37,579 nucleotides of DNA, from positions 1 through 37,579 of the forward strand of contig CAIUCH010000033.1 in assembly GCA_903897605.1 (NCBI GenBank). Reading direction: 5' to 3'. Source of the DNA: an uncultured Alphaproteobacteria bacterium. GTDB lineage: Bacteria > Pseudomonadota > Alphaproteobacteria > Micropepsales > Micropepsaceae. The notes under the pieces were generated by a model. The model was not told the DNA's origin, did no database searches, and saw only the letters and a list, made by a program, of their open reading frames with translations. The position numbers were made by a program, and so were the translations under genes. Position 1 is the stretch's first letter; every line of letters starts with the position of its first letter. Below are positions 1 to 8,438 of the stretch, one piece after another.

Positions 1-532
1 CCCGCGTCGGCCGCATCAGGTTGGCGGTGGCATCCTTGACGCCAAGAATGGCGGGCATTTCCGACAGCCGCGCCATGGTTTCGACGCTGATCTCGACGAT
101 GGCGCGGCCGGGGATGTTGTAAAGCAGGATCGGGATATCCACTGCTTCGACCAGCGCCTTGAAATGGCGATACTGCCCTTCCTGCGAGGGCTTGTTGTAA
201 TAGCCGGTGACCGACAGCACGGCGTCCGCGCCCACTTCCTTGGCGTGGCGGTGCAAGGAAATCGCTTCCTCGGTGGAATTGGAACCGGCGCCGGCGATCA
301 CCGGCACCCGGCCTGCCGCTTCCTCGACGCAGAGCTCGATCACCCGGATATGTTCCTCATGGCTGAGGGTGGGCGATTCGCCGGTGGTGCCGCACGGCAC
401 CAGGCCTTGACTGCCCTGCTCGATCTGCCAGGAGACGAATTTTCGGAAAGCCGCCTCGTCCACCTTGCCATTCTTCATGGGCGTGATCAGGGCGGGGATT
501 GATCCTTTAATGCGTTCGCGCATGCTGGTCAT
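1..532 (-). CDS. dapA: 4-hydroxy-tetrahydrodipicolinate synthase, 5' part (3' end outside window)
   Basis: DapA condenses pyruvate with aspartate semialdehyde, the first committed step of lysine and diaminopimelate synthesis in the cytoplasm. The reverse strand reads [18 protein letters not shown] at the N-terminus. It then shows the GTTGE pyruvate-binding motif, the YNIPGR segment carrying the active-site Tyr, and GVKDAT with the Schiff-base lysine at about residue 166. About 177 residues are present of a family that is usually about 290, so the C-terminal third lies left of base 1. I chose the ATG at 532 because a GGAA-type ribosome site lies about 8 nt upstream; an in-frame ATG at 523 is possible. 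The gene is divergent from the lytic transglycosylase at 644, with 111 bp for both promoters. Both products serve the cell wall, because diaminopimelate is a peptidoglycan precursor. Confidence 0.96.
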   Translation of the reverse strand, partial: MTSMRERIKGSIPALITPMKNGKVDEAAFRKFVSWQIEQGSQGLVPCGTTGESPTLSHEEHIRVIELCVEEAAGRVPVIAGAGSNSTEEAISLHRHAKEVGADAVLSVTGYYNKPSQEGQYRHFKALVEAVDIPILLYNIPGRAIVEISVETMARLSEMPAILGVKDATANLMRPTR

Positions 533-643
533 GAGCTTGAGTTCCGTTGCGTTGGCCGTCTCATTTCGGCCCGTTTTCCATTATGGCCTAAGGCGGCAGC
601 ATCCGTCTAAGCTGAAGTCACGAATTCAACAAGCGTATCGGCC

Positions 644-2755
644 ATGGGTTACAGGCATATCGGCATCGCCCTCACCGCTCTCCTCGCCGGGAGCTGGATG
701 GCCGCGAGCCGCGCGCAGGCGCCCGGCGGCGTGGTGATGCGGATCACCCCCGATGCCGCCGCGACCGCGCGGTCCGGCAACATTCACATTCTGTCGGCGG
801 CCGACCATGACATTTTCATTCGCGCCTTTGCCGCCGCCGACAAATCCGACTGGGTGAGTGCCATGGCGCTGGGCAATCAGGGCCAGGACACGACTGCGCG
901 TCAGCTTCTGCAATGGCGCTATGCGCTCGACCAAGCCAGCGGCGCCAAATTCGCCGATGTCGACGCGGCGCTGAAAATGGCGGTGGGCTGGCCGCTTCAC
1001 GGCACGCTCTATGTCCGCGCCGAAGCCGACATCGCGCCGGAGATGACCCCGGCGCAGATCATCCAATGGTTCGGATCGCGCGCGCCAAGCTCTCCGGTCG
1101 GCCGCGTCCGCCTGGGCGAGGCGCTGGCGGCCAGCGGTGACAAGGCGCGCGGCGGTGCCCTTATCCGCCAGGGCTGGGGCGATGGCATCTTTGACGATTC
1201 AACCGAAGCCGCCATCCTGGCCCAGGATAGTGCCTATCTGACACCGGAATCCGACCGGGCCCGGCTGGACACATTGCTGTGGAACAACGAGATCAATGCC
1301 GCACGGCGGCAGATGGCGCGTGTGGATACGCGGACAGCGGCGCTGGCGCGCGCGCGCATCGCGCTGGGTTCGGGCCTCGCCAAGGCCCGCACGGCGCTGG
1401 CGAAGGTGTCCGGCTCGACCGATCCCACCCTGCTCTATGATTGGGCGCGCGCCTTGCGGGCCGAGAAGAAAGACGCCCAGGCCCATGTCATGTTGCTCCG
1501 GGCGGAGCCCTTGGCATTGGCCAAGGACCATCCCCAGCGTTGGTGGAACGAAGTCGCGGTCGAGGCGCGCGATGCGCTGGCGGCCGGCAATCCGCGCCTG
1601 GCGCTGGAACTGGTGGATCACGCGCAGCTTCTTGCGGCCGGCGAACAATATGCCGAACAGCAATTCCTGGGCGGGTTCATTTCCTTGCGGTTCCTCAAGG
1701 ACCCTGCACGGGCGCTGCCCTATTTCCAGCATCTGGGCGCCGTCGTTTCGCGGCCGATCAGCAAATCGCGCGCCGAATATTGGCAGGGCCGCACCTATGA
1801 GGCGCTGAACGATATGGCGAGCGCCTATGGACATTATCGGCTCGCCGCCGCCTATTCGGAGACATTCTACGGCCAGCTCGCCATTGCCCGCACCGAGACG
1901 GCGCCGATCCTGCATCTGACCGACACCTTGGTCGAACCGGTCGCCAGGGCGCAGATCGAGAACGATGCCCTGATGCCTCAGATCCGGGCGCTGGCCGAAC
2001 TCGGACAGGCGAACGATCTTCGTCTTTTCGCGGTGCGCGAAGCCGATGCCTATCCCGCACCCGGCCATCTCGAACAATTCCTGCGGACCCTGAGCGACTG
2101 GGGCTACCCGGAAATCGCCGTCCGGCTGGCGAAGGCCTCCAGTTACACTGGAACGCCCATGCTGGGCTTTGCCTATCCGGTCTTGTCCCTGCCGCCCTAT
2201 GCGGGACAGAGCCAGGGACCCCAACCCTCGATCGTCCACGCCCTCATCCGGCAGGAAACCGAATTCGATGCCCAGGCGATTTCAAGCGCCGGAGCGCGCG
2301 GACTGATGCAGGTGATGCTGTCGGCTGCCAAAACGTCGTCGCGGGCGGCGGGCCTGCCCTATCGGCCTGGCGATCTTCTCACCGACACGACCTACAATCT
2401 CCAGCTCGGCATGATCGAGTTTCAGCGCCACTATACCAGCTGGGACGGATCGCTGGTGCTGGCGACCGCTGCCTACAATGCCGGTCCCGGCAATGTGCGG
2501 AAATGGACCGCGGCCAACCGCGATCCAGGCAATGGCAGCGTGGACGCGATCGACTGGATCGAGCAGATCCCGTTCGGCGAGACCCGCAACTATGTCGAGC
2601 GCGTGCTGGAGAATATGGAGGTCTATAAGAACCGCTTGGCCGGCAAGGACATGCCGCTGACGATCCTGGCGGATGTCTATGCGCCGGCGGCGGCGCCGAA
2701 TGTGCCGGTGCTGAGCGCGCCAGTCACGGTGCCCATGCGGGCGAAAGCAAATTGA
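644..2755 (+). CDS. slt: Soluble lytic murein transglycosylase (Slt70-like)
   Basis: This is a periplasmic enzyme that cleaves peptidoglycan glycan strands to 1,6-anhydromuropeptides. The 703-aa product starts with a signal peptide: a basic MGYRHIG start, a hydrophobic core, then an AQA-type cleavage site near residue 25. A long Ala-rich alpha-helical superhelix (TPR-like, about 60-500) follows. The C-terminal SLT catalytic domain (about 525-670) shows ALIRQETEFD with the catalytic Glu near residue 538, then SSAGARGLMQVM and ATAAYNAGPGNVRKW, all diagnostic of family 1 transglycosylases. The length is close to the usual 650-720 aa. It stops 3 bp from the convergent stop of the Sel1 gene. Family assignment is very secure; the exact Slt subfamily name is less so. 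Confidence 0.95.
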   Translation: MGYRHIGIALTALLAGSWMAASRAQAPGGVVMRITPDAAATARSGNIHILSAADHDIFIRAFAAADKSDWVSAMALGNQGQDTTARQLLQWRYALDQASGAKFADVDAALKMAVGWPLHGTLYVRAEADIAPEMTPAQIIQWFGSRAPSSPVGRVRLGEALAASGDKARGGALIRQGWGDGIFDDSTEAAILAQDSAYLTPESDRARLDTLLWNNEINAARRQMARVDTRTAALARARIALGSGLAKARTALAKVSGSTDPTLLYDWARALRAEKKDAQAHVMLLRAEPLALAKDHPQRWWNEVAVEARDALAAGNPRLALELVDHAQLLAAGEQYAEQQFLGGFISLRFLKDPARALPYFQHLGAVVSRPISKSRAEYWQGRTYEALNDMASAYGHYRLAAAYSETFYGQLAIARTETAPILHLTDTLVEPVARAQIENDALMPQIRALAELGQANDLRLFAVREADAYPAPGHLEQFLRTLSDWGYPEIAVRLAKASSYTGTPMLGFAYPVLSLPPYAGQSQGPQPSIVHALIRQETEFDAQAISSAGARGLMQVMLSAAKTSSRAAGLPYRPGDLLTDTTYNLQLGMIEFQRHYTSWDGSLVLATAAYNAGPGNVRKWTAANRDPGNGSVDAIDWIEQIPFGETRNYVERVLENMEVYKNRLAGKDMPLTILADVYAPAAAPNVPVLSAPVTVPMRAKAN

Positions 2756-2758
2756 GGC

Positions 2759-3037
2759 TTACCGGAAGATATTGAGCCATTCGCGGGCCAGCTTCTGCGC
2801 CTGCGCGATCTGCCCCGCATTCATTTCTTCCGCGATCTGATTGCGCCAGCTTTTGGCTTCGCCGCTGCCGCGCATGGCCGCGAGATTGAACCATTTGTGC
2901 GCGGCGACGTAATCCTGCGCCACACCCTGTCCGGTCGAATAAGCCAGCCCCAGATTGTAAAGCGCTTCCGCGCGCCCCGTCTTGGCGTCACGCTCATATT
3001 GCGCCAAGGAATCCACATCAATACACGCCACGTTCAT
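2759..3037 (-). CDS. Small Sel1/TPR-like repeat protein
   Basis: The predicted product has 92 aa. Residues about 18-60 match one Sel1-like repeat: AEALYNLGLAYSTGQGV, then a YVAAHKWFNLAAMRG stretch with the usual small/aromatic pattern. A helical tail rich in Gln, Ala and Glu follows. Sel1 repeats are protein-interaction helices; no enzymatic residues are visible. I chose the ATG at 3037, just after a run of six G. A longer reading using a TTG at 3079 adds 14 residues that do not resemble the family. There is no recognisable signal peptide, so the product is probably cytoplasmic. It converges on the lytic transglycosylase with a 3-bp gap and lies downstream, in the same direction, of the GST gene beyond a structured repeat. 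The specific role is unknown. Confidence 0.75.
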   Translation of the reverse strand: MNVACIDVDSLAQYERDAKTGRAEALYNLGLAYSTGQGVAQDYVAAHKWFNLAAMRGSGEAKSWRNQIAEEMNAGQIAQAQKLAREWLNIFR

Positions 3038-3171
3038 CCCCCCATGTCCGCGCGAACCAGAATTCCGGTTCGCGTGCAAGCCATGGTGAAGCCGCAGAAA
3101 CTAAGACTCGGTAAATGCCGATTAGCCTTATCGTTTACGCGGCATTAGGGATGGAAAAGGAGTTGTTAATA

Positions 3172-3256
3172 CCCCCATCTGTCTGCCACGGCCGCAAGCG
3201 GCCTAGCAGACATCTTCCCCCGCCAACGGCTTCGCCGTGCGGGGGAAGAAAGCCGG
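3172..3256 (+). repeat. Structured intergenic repeat, copy A
   Basis: The element begins CCCCCATCTGT (3172-3182) and ends GGGGGAAGAAAGCCGG (3241-3256). It contains two hairpins. One is GTCTGC/GCAGAC (3181-3186 and 3206-3211) enclosing GGCCGC-AA-GCGGCC. The second has 10-bp arms CTTCCCCCGC/GCGGGGGAAG (3214-3223 and 3239-3248) enclosing an inner ACGGC/GCCGT. The same ends recur at 20847-20969 (inverted) and 25278-25383. No coding capacity is seen. It lies between the GST stop and the Sel1-repeat gene, where it could also act as a GST transcript terminator or stabiliser. Confidence 0.75.
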
Positions 3257-3265
3257 TGTTCGAAT

Positions 3266-4012
3266 TTATCTAGCCCTTTGCCCGAAGAGGATCTTCTTCT
3301 GTTCCTCGGTCATGGGTTTGCGCAGCTCGGCCCCCAGTTCATAGCCTTTCTTGACCGCCGGGCGCGCGCCCATCCGCTCCTGCCAGGCTTTGAGATGGGG
3401 AAAGTCATTCAGCGGCTGAAAATTCATCGCCGCGATCACCCAGCCCCAGCAGGCCATATCGGCGATGGAATAGGCCCCGGCCAGATATTTTCGAGTCGCC
3501 AGGCGCTTGTCCATCACCCCGAACAGGCGATTGACTTCGTCGCTATAGCGCTTCTTGGCGTAGGTCAGGTCCTCGTTGGAATAAGTGAGGAAGTGAAAAG
3601 CCTGCCCCGCCATCGGTCCCAGTCCGCCGACCTGCCAAAAAAGCCATTCCTCGACCTGAGCCCGGCCGCGATCGTCGGCGGGATAGAACTTGCCGCTCTT
3701 GCGCCCCAGATATTGCAGGATGGCGCCGGACTCGAAGATGGAGATCGGCCTGCCACCGGGGCCATCCGGATCGACAATTGCCGGCATGCGGTTGTTGGGT
3801 GAAATCCTCAGGAAGGCCGGCTCGAACTGCTCGCCTTTGCCGATATTCACCGGCTTCATCACATAAGGGAGCTTCATTTCCTCCAGGGCGATGGAAATCT
3901 TCCAGCCATTGGGGGTCGGCCAATAGTAAAGCTCAATTGGCTTGGCTGCTTTTTTGACGGGCTTCCTGGCAGGTTTTTTGGCAGGTTTCTTCTTTATGCG
4001 GCGTGCGGCCAT
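3266..4012 (-). CDS. Glutathione S-transferase family protein (YfcG/YghU-like) with Lys-rich N-terminal tail
   Basis: The product has 248 aa. Residues about 27-110 form the thioredoxin-fold GSH-binding domain: ELYYWPTPNGWKISIALEE, then NNRMPAIVDPDG with the cis-Pro and an FESGAILQYL segment that binds the glutathione gamma-Glu. The rest is the all-helical C-terminal domain, including YSIADMACWGW. The TPNG motif is typical of Nu-class YfcG/YghU enzymes, which act as GSH-dependent disulfide-bond reductases and peroxidases and use Thr/Asn instead of a catalytic Tyr or Cys. Unusually, about 25 residues precede the fold: MAARRIKKKPAKKPARKPVK and onward, a histone-H1-like Lys/Pro/Ala tail. An internal start would remove the tail, but no in-frame Met lies between it and the fold, so I kept the full ORF. 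The GST fold is very secure; the substrate is unknown. Confidence 0.9.
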   Translation of the reverse strand: MAARRIKKKPAKKPARKPVKKAAKPIELYYWPTPNGWKISIALEEMKLPYVMKPVNIGKGEQFEPAFLRISPNNRMPAIVDPDGPGGRPISIFESGAILQYLGRKSGKFYPADDRGRAQVEEWLFWQVGGLGPMAGQAFHFLTYSNEDLTYAKKRYSDEVNRLFGVMDKRLATRKYLAGAYSIADMACWGWVIAAMNFQPLNDFPHLKAWQERMGARPAVKKGYELGAELRKPMTEEQKKILFGQRAR

Positions 4013-4165
4013 GACAAACTCCGATTGCGGTTCGCAGCCATGCTGTCACTTTTCCGCCAGCCAGCCTAGCGCAGGTGTTCGCCGGAAAATCCGGGTTCGC
4101 GGGCTAATCCCACCCTAAGATAATCCAGAATTGATCTGTGGAATTTGGGTGCCCCAAAACGGGCT

Positions 4166-4212
4166 TGGCCGCGACACCCCGAACAGCGCGTAGCGCCTGG
4201 AGGTCGCGGCCA
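4166..4212. repeat. Perfect 10-bp inverted repeat with structured loop
   Basis: TGGCCGCGAC (4166-4175) pairs perfectly with GTCGCGGCCA (4203-4212). The 27-nt loop itself contains GCGC-GTA-GCGC. A second small hairpin GTTCC-CGAA-GGAAC follows at about 4232-4245. The region is between the 21-aa Lys-rich gene and the GST gene (both on the minus strand) and has no ORF. It could be an attenuator or terminator for the small gene, the leader of the GST mRNA, or a small RNA. There is no T-run after the stem on either strand, so it is not a standard intrinsic terminator. Confidence 0.5.
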
Positions 4213-4261
4213 TAACCTTTGCCGGCGGAACGTTCCCGAAGGAACCGAACCGTGAGCGTTA

Positions 4262-4280
4262 AATTGACCTTAGGTCAATT
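4262..4280. repeat. 9-bp perfect inverted repeat just after the Lys-rich microprotein gene
   Basis: AATTGACCT-T-AGGTCAATT is a near-continuous palindrome only 3 bp beyond the stop codon of the 21-codon gene (minus strand). The loop is too short for a good terminator, and only a few T residues follow on the minus strand. It could be a protein-binding site or a 3'-end stabilising hairpin. Confidence 0.5.
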
Positions 4281-4283
4281 CAA

Positions 4284-4349
4284 CTATTTCTTCTTCTTCT
4301 TAGCAGCCTTCTTCTTCGTGGCCTTCTTGGCCTTTTTCTTCGCAGCCAT
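4284..4349 (-). CDS. 21-aa lysine/alanine-rich basic microprotein
   Basis: The reverse strand from 4349 to 4284 reads a complete 22-codon frame. It begins MAAKKKAKKATKKK, continues AAKKKKK, and ends TAG. Fourteen of 21 residues are Lys and five are Ala, resembling the C-terminal tail of histone H1 or HU-like AlgP/Hc1 tails. An AGGAG ribosome-binding site lies 6 nt before the ATG, one of the best in the window. A weak promoter-like pair (TTGCAT, 18 nt, CATATT) lies upstream, overlapping a perfect palindrome at 4425-4442. Such a peptide would bind nucleic acid or ribosomes electrostatically; that is inference. Two neighbouring proteins (GST N-terminus, TopA C-terminus) carry similar tails. It is too short for most gene finders. 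Expression is not proven. Confidence 0.6.
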   Translation of the reverse strand: MAAKKKAKKATKKKAAKKKKK

Positions 4350-4412
4350 GATCAACTCCTCTAGTGTTCGTTCGGGTCTGAGGCGACTCGGGTCACCCCC
4401 CAAAACGCAAAC

Positions 4413-4442
4413 AATATGAAAGACTTGCATTTGAAAATGCAA
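4413..4442 (-). promoter_or_regulatory. Putative promoter/operator of the Lys-rich microprotein gene
   Basis: A perfect 8-bp inverted repeat, TTGCATTT-GA-AAATGCAA, occupies 4425-4442. On the minus strand its outer end gives TTGCAT as a -35-like hexamer. Eighteen nt later comes CATATT (4418-4413), a weak -10, about 64 nt before the start codon at 4349. A palindrome overlapping a promoter is typical of a dimeric repressor or activator site; no specific regulator is recognised. The gatB-side sequence from 4443 to 4587 is AT-richer and holds no gene that I can support. Confidence 0.4.
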
Positions 4443-4587
4443 CTCCGCCATGGCTTTTGCGAAAGCGCGATTTTCGCGGAATGCACAAAAACCCCATTTT
4501 TATTGGATTAAATGCAACACTCTGTATACGGATGATTTTGCGGCGTTTCAGAAGCTGATTTGGGGCGTTTGCGCATTTTTGTGCGAA

Positions 4588-6060
4588 TCACCCCTCATCT
4601 GGCAAATTGAGTCGCAGCTTGAGCGCGGCGTTGACCGCCGCCGGATTTGCCTTGCCACCGGTTTGCTTCATCACCTGACCGACGAACCATGCGGCGAGTT
4701 TTGGTTTCGCTTTCACGTCTTCCACCTTGTCGGGATTGGCGGCGATCACCGCTTCAATCGCCGCATCGATCGCGCCGGTGTCCGTCACCTGACGCAATCC
4801 GCGCGCTTCGACGATGGCGCGGGGGTCGCCGCCATCGCTCCAAACGATGTCGAGCAGATCCTTGGCGATCTTTCCCGAGATGGTTTTGTCGGAAATCATC
4901 GCCACGATGGCGTTGTTGGCGGCGGCGCTGACTGGCGCCTGCGAAATTGACAGGCCATCGCGATTGAGCCGGCCCAGTATCTCATTGTTCAGCCAGTTGG
5001 CGGCCGCCTTGGCGTCTACGCCCTTGGCCAGATCTTCGTAATAATCCGCAAGATCGCGTTCCGCGACCAGCACCGAGGCGTCATAGGCCGAAAGTCCAAG
5101 TCCCATGAAGCGCGCCTTCTTCGCGTCAGGCAGCTCGGGCAGGGATTTTTCGATCTCTGCCACCCAGTTCGCGTCCAGCTCCAGCGGCAAGAGGTCGGGG
5201 TCCGGAAAATAGCGGTAATCATGCGCTTCTTCCTTGGAACGCATGGAGCGGGTTTCATTCAGGCGCGAGTCGAACAGCCGGGTTTCCTGCCGGATGGTGC
5301 CGCCGCCCTCGATGATGTCGATCTGGCGGCGCGCTTCATATTCCACCGCCTGGGCAATGAAGCGCATCGAATTGACATTCTTGATCTCGCAGCGCGTTCC
5401 CAGCGGACCACCCGGCTTGCGCACCGAGACATTGACGTCGGCCCGCATCGAGCCTTCGTCCATATTGCCGTCGCAGGTGCCAAGATAGCGCACGATGGCG
5501 CGCAATTTCCGCAAGAACGCCGCGGCTTCCTCGGAAGAACGCATGTCCGGCCGGGTGACGATCTCCATCAGGGCGATGCCCGAACGGTTGAGATCGACAT
5601 AGGAACTGTCCGGATTCTGGTCGTGCAGGCTTTTGCCTGCATCCTGTTCCAGATGAAGGCGTTCGATCCCGACCAGGCGGCTTTCACCATCCTTGAGATC
5701 GATGGTGACTTCGCCCTCGCCTACGATCGGGTTCTTGTATTGGCTGATCTGGTAGCCCTGAGGCAGGTCAGGATAGAAATAATTCTTGCGGTCGAAGATG
5801 CTGAAAAGGTTGATCTTCGCCTTCAGCCCCAGCCCGGTGCGAACCGCCTGCTCGACGCATTTCTCGTTGATGACAGGCAGCATCCCCGGCATCCCGGCAT
5901 CGACGAAGGACACCTGGGAGTTGGGCTCGGCGCCGAATTCGGTCGAGGCGCCAGAAAACAGCTTGGACTTGGAAAGAACCTGGGCATGGACCTCTAGGCC
6001 GATCACCACTTCCCACTCCCCGGTCTGGCCTTTGACCAGTTTTGACGGACGCGTATTCAT
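4588..6060 (-). CDS. gatB: Asp-tRNA(Asn)/Glu-tRNA(Gln) amidotransferase subunit B
   Basis: GatB is the kinase/tRNA-binding subunit of GatCAB, which converts mischarged Glu-tRNA(Gln) and Asp-tRNA(Asn) to Gln- and Asn-tRNA. It phosphorylates the carboxylate and receives ammonia from GatA. The N-terminal cradle reads [20 protein letters not shown] and [12 protein letters not shown]. Further on are [14 protein letters not shown], the [15 protein letters not shown] signature, [11 protein letters not shown] and [13 protein letters not shown]. The C-terminal half is the helical plus YqeY-like tail domain that grips the tRNA, ending [18 protein letters not shown] chose ATG 6060, which overlaps the gatA stop as ATGA with a GGAG site upstream; the longer frame from 6072 would use a GTG inside gatA. 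It has 490 aa, the usual length. It is the last gene of the gatC-GNAT-gatA-gatB operon. Confidence 0.97.
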   Translation of the reverse strand: MNTRPSKLVKGQTGEWEVVIGLEVHAQVLSKSKLFSGASTEFGAEPNSQVSFVDAGMPGMLPVINEKCVEQAVRTGLGLKAKINLFSIFDRKNYFYPDLPQGYQISQYKNPIVGEGEVTIDLKDGESRLVGIERLHLEQDAGKSLHDQNPDSSYVDLNRSGIALMEIVTRPDMRSSEEAAAFLRKLRAIVRYLGTCDGNMDEGSMRADVNVSVRKPGGPLGTRCEIKNVNSMRFIAQAVEYEARRQIDIIEGGGTIRQETRLFDSRLNETRSMRSKEEAHDYRYFPDPDLLPLELDANWVAEIEKSLPELPDAKKARFMGLGLSAYDASVLVAERDLADYYEDLAKGVDAKAAANWLNNEILGRLNRDGLSISQAPVSAAANNAIVAMISDKTISGKIAKDLLDIVWSDGGDPRAIVEARGLRQVTDTGAIDAAIEAVIAANPDKVEDVKAKPKLAAWFVGQVMKQTGGKANPAAVNAALKLRLNLPDEG

Positions 6061-7544
6061 GCGGCTCTCCACCAGTTGGCGGGTTTGTGCTGGAACTGCG
6101 CCGCCTGCTCGATCGCCAGGCCGGCGCGTAGCACGGTGCCCTCATCGAAGGCCTTGCCGATCAGCTGCAGGCCCAGCGGCAGACCGTTCTCGGTCAGGCC
6201 AGCCGGCACCGACAGGCCTGGCAGGCCAGCCAAGTTGACGGTCACGGTGAAGACGTCATTCAGATACATCGAGACCGGATCGGAAGTTTTTTCCCCAACG
6301 CCAAAGGCGGGTCCTGGGGTGGTAGGGGTCAGCAACACGTCGCAGCTTTCAAACGCCTTGTCGAAATCGCGCTTGATCAAGGTGCGCAATTTCTGGGCTC
6401 GCGCGTAATAGGCATCATAATAGCCCGCCGACAGCACATAGGTGCCGATCAGGATGCGGCGCTGCACTTCGGCGCCGAAGCCTTCGGCCCGGCTTTTCTC
6501 ATAGAGTTCGGTGATGTCGTGGACGCTGCCGCTGGTGCGGTGGCCGAAACGCACGCCGTCATAGCGGGCCAGGTTGGAGGAACACTCCGCCGGCGCCACG
6601 ATATAATAAGTGGGCAGCGCATATTTGGTGTGGGGCAACGAGACCTCCACGATTTGTGCGCCCTGCGCTTTCAGCCAGGCCGCACCCTTGTCCCATAAGC
6701 CGCCGATATCGGCGGGCACACCGTCGATACGGTATTCTTTCGGAATGCCGACCCGAAGGCCCTTGATGCCGCCTTCCATCTGCTTCTCGTAATCGGGAAC
6801 CGGCACATCCATACTGGTGGAATCCTTCGGATCGACGCTCGCCATGCTGCCCAGCAGGATCGCCGCGTCCCGCACCGTCTTGGTCATCGGCCCTGCCTGG
6901 TCCAGCGACGACGCGAACGCCACGATGCCGAAGCGCGAACAGCGGCCATAAGTCGGCTTGATGCCGACAATGCCAGTGACGGCAGCCGGCTGGCGGATCG
7001 AACCGCCGGTATCGGTGCCGGTGGCGGCCAGACACAAATCGCCGGCCACAGCCGCAGCCGAGCCGCCGGACGAACCGCCCGGCACCAGGTTGGCATTGCT
7101 GTTCTTGGCCCGCCAGGGATTGAACACCGGACCCGCCGCGCTGGTTTCGTTTGATGAGCCCATGGCGAATTCGTCCAAGTTGGTCTTGCCCAGCATCACC
7201 GCGCCGGCATTCCACAAATTCTGGGTCACGGTGGATTCATAGGGCGGCACGAAATTTCCCAGGATGCGGCTGCCCGCCGTGGTCTTCACACCCTTGGTAC
7301 AGAACAGATCCTTGATCGCCAGCGGCAGACCCTCAAGCGCCCCGCCTTCGCCCTTGGCCAGTCGCGCATCGGACGCGGCCGCCATCGCCAGGGCCCTCTC
7401 CGGCGTCTCGGTGACGAAGGCGTTGAGCCCGCGCGACTGCGCGATGCCCTGAACCAGAGCGGACGTCAGTTCCTTCGAGGAAATCTTGCGGGCCTTCAGC
7501 GCATCGCGCGCCTCGGCCAGGGTCAAGGGAACGGAATTGCTCAT
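6057..7544 (-). CDS. gatA: Asp-tRNA(Asn)/Glu-tRNA(Gln) amidotransferase subunit A
   Basis: GatA is the amidase subunit that hydrolyses glutamine and channels ammonia to GatB. The amidase-signature catalytic triad is visible: Lys78 in LPLAIKDLF, cis-Ser158 in [12 protein letters not shown], and nucleophile Ser182 in [32 protein letters not shown] and [10 protein letters not shown] follow, matching GatA rather than a generic amidase. The length of 495 aa is normal. Its ATG overlaps the stop of the upstream GNAT gene by 4 bp, and its TGA overlaps the gatB start by 4 bp, so all three should be translationally coupled. Presence of the operon implies the indirect route to Gln-tRNA and/or Asn-tRNA in this organism. 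Confidence 0.98.
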   Translation of the reverse strand: MSNSVPLTLAEARDALKARKISSKELTSALVQGIAQSRGLNAFVTETPERALAMAAASDARLAKGEGGALEGLPLAIKDLFCTKGVKTTAGSRILGNFVPPYESTVTQNLWNAGAVMLGKTNLDEFAMGSSNETSAAGPVFNPWRAKNSNANLVPGGSSGGSAAAVAGDLCLAATGTDTGGSIRQPAAVTGIVGIKPTYGRCSRFGIVAFASSLDQAGPMTKTVRDAAILLGSMASVDPKDSTSMDVPVPDYEKQMEGGIKGLRVGIPKEYRIDGVPADIGGLWDKGAAWLKAQGAQIVEVSLPHTKYALPTYYIVAPAECSSNLARYDGVRFGHRTSGSVHDITELYEKSRAEGFGAEVQRRILIGTYVLSAGYYDAYYARAQKLRTLIKRDFDKAFESCDVLLTPTTPGPAFGVGEKTSDPVSMYLNDVFTVTVNLAGLPGLSVPAGLTENGLPLGLQLIGKAFDEGTVLRAGLAIEQAAQFQHKPANWWRAA

Positions 7545-8014
7545 GCGGACACGCTGACCAAAAGAGGCTTTTCGAAGAAAGCAGTGTGGGGCGATGGGGG
7601 ATAGTCCAGCACCGGCCCCGAGCTGCGAAAACCGGCCCGTTCATAGACCCTGAGGGCCGCGAAGAAATTGCTGCCGGTTTCCAGCACCAAGGCTTTCAAA
7701 CCCTCACGCCGCGCCAGGGTTTCGATTTCCGACAAAATACGCCCGCCGATGCCCCGGCCTTGATAGTCGGGCAATGTGTACATGCGCTTGACCTCGCCAA
7801 TGGCACCCGGATGACGGCGAAGCGCGCCCATCGCGATGGCCAGACCGTTTTCACGCGCCACGAACACAGTCATCTCCGGCCCCGCCATCTGCTCGACTGT
7901 CAGATGATGGGTGAATTCGCGCGGCGTCAGGGCCAGCGCGGTTTCGTTGAGGGCGGCGATCAGCCGGCGCACGTCATCTGACAGCGGGGTTTCGACGGCG
8001 ATGGAGACACTCAT
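7541..8014 (-). CDS. GNAT family N-acetyltransferase
   Basis: The 157-aa product fits a stand-alone GNAT domain. The acetyl-CoA pyrophosphate-binding motif A is clear: [20 protein letters not shown] (Q/R-x-x-G-x-G). The beta5/alpha4 region [20 protein letters not shown] and [11 protein letters not shown] follow, as in amino-acid or small-molecule acetyltransferases that use the RMYV-type strand. I chose the ATG at 8014, which forms an ATGA overlap with the gatC stop; a longer frame up to 8116 would run back through gatC. The stop likewise overlaps the gatA start by 4 bp. The gene therefore sits inside the gat operon and should be made in step with GatC and GatA. The substrate cannot be read from sequence; a link to tRNA amidation is only inference. 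Confidence 0.9.
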   Translation of the reverse strand: MSVSIAVETPLSDDVRRLIAALNETALALTPREFTHHLTVEQMAGPEMTVFVARENGLAIAMGALRRHPGAIGEVKRMYTLPDYQGRGIGGRILSEIETLARREGLKALVLETGSNFFAALRVYERAGFRSSGPVLDYPPSPHTAFFEKPLLVSVSA

Positions 8015-8298
8015 TCCACCACCTTGGGCACCACAAAGAATGTGTCCTCCCGCTCGGGCGCGTTTTGCATCAAAGCGTCGGCCACACCGCCATCGGTGAC
8101 TTCGTCCTTGCGCCATTTCAGCTTCTGGGCGACCACCGAAGTCATGGCGGGCACGCCATCGACATTCACTTCATTCAGCATTTCCACCCACTGGAAAATG
8201 CCGTTCAATTCCCCCGCCAACGGTTCCAGCCGCGCTTCGGGCACGGCCAGACGGGCCAATCTGGCGATGCGTCGCACGGTGTCCTTGTCAACGGACAT
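8011..8298 (-). CDS. gatC: Asp-tRNA(Asn)/Glu-tRNA(Gln) amidotransferase subunit C
   Basis: GatC is the small belt-like subunit that wraps GatA and holds GatA and GatB together. The 95-aa product begins MSVDKDTVRRIARLARLAVP, the standard GatC N-terminal helix. LAGELNGIFQWVEMLNEVNVDGV follows. The C-terminal part contains LKWRKDEVTDGGVADALMQN and [16 protein letters not shown], which is the GatC consensus. I chose ATG 8298; upstream sequence to 8421 is open but unlike GatC. It is the first gene of the operon and diverges from ruvX across about 140 bp, which contains a 12-bp palindrome. Confidence 0.97.
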   Translation of the reverse strand: MSVDKDTVRRIARLARLAVPEARLEPLAGELNGIFQWVEMLNEVNVDGVPAMTSVVAQKLKWRKDEVTDGGVADALMQNAPEREDTFFVVPKVVE

Positions 8299-8331
8299 TT
8301 GGGCGTCCCGATCTGTTAGAAAATCGCTGGA

Positions 8332-8343
8332 ATTGCTAGCAAT
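8332..8343. promoter_or_regulatory. 12-bp perfect palindrome between gatC and ruvX
   Basis: ATTGCTAGCAAT lies 34 bp upstream of the gatC start in the divergent region 8299-8438. On the minus strand its second half provides TTGCTA, a possible -35 hexamer. It could be a shared operator, but a 12-bp palindrome can also arise by chance. No clear -10 is visible on either strand. Confidence 0.3.
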
Positions 8344-8438
8344 CAGGGGCCGGGCTGGCAAGGAGCGCCGGCGGGAGGCGGAACGGCCAAGGAAACATGG
8401 CGCCGCTGGGCAGAACGACAAAAAGGGGTTGGCATTTC

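Noticed and set aside
1199..2239. 346-codon minus-strand frame opposite slt
   Set aside because: Antisense to a well-conserved gene, with no motif or ribosome site.
4450..4950. 166-codon plus-strand frame overlapping the 3' end of gatB
   Set aside because: Most of it is antisense to conserved gatB codons, and the product (His/Arg/Gly-rich) resembles no family; a typical GC-rich shadow frame.
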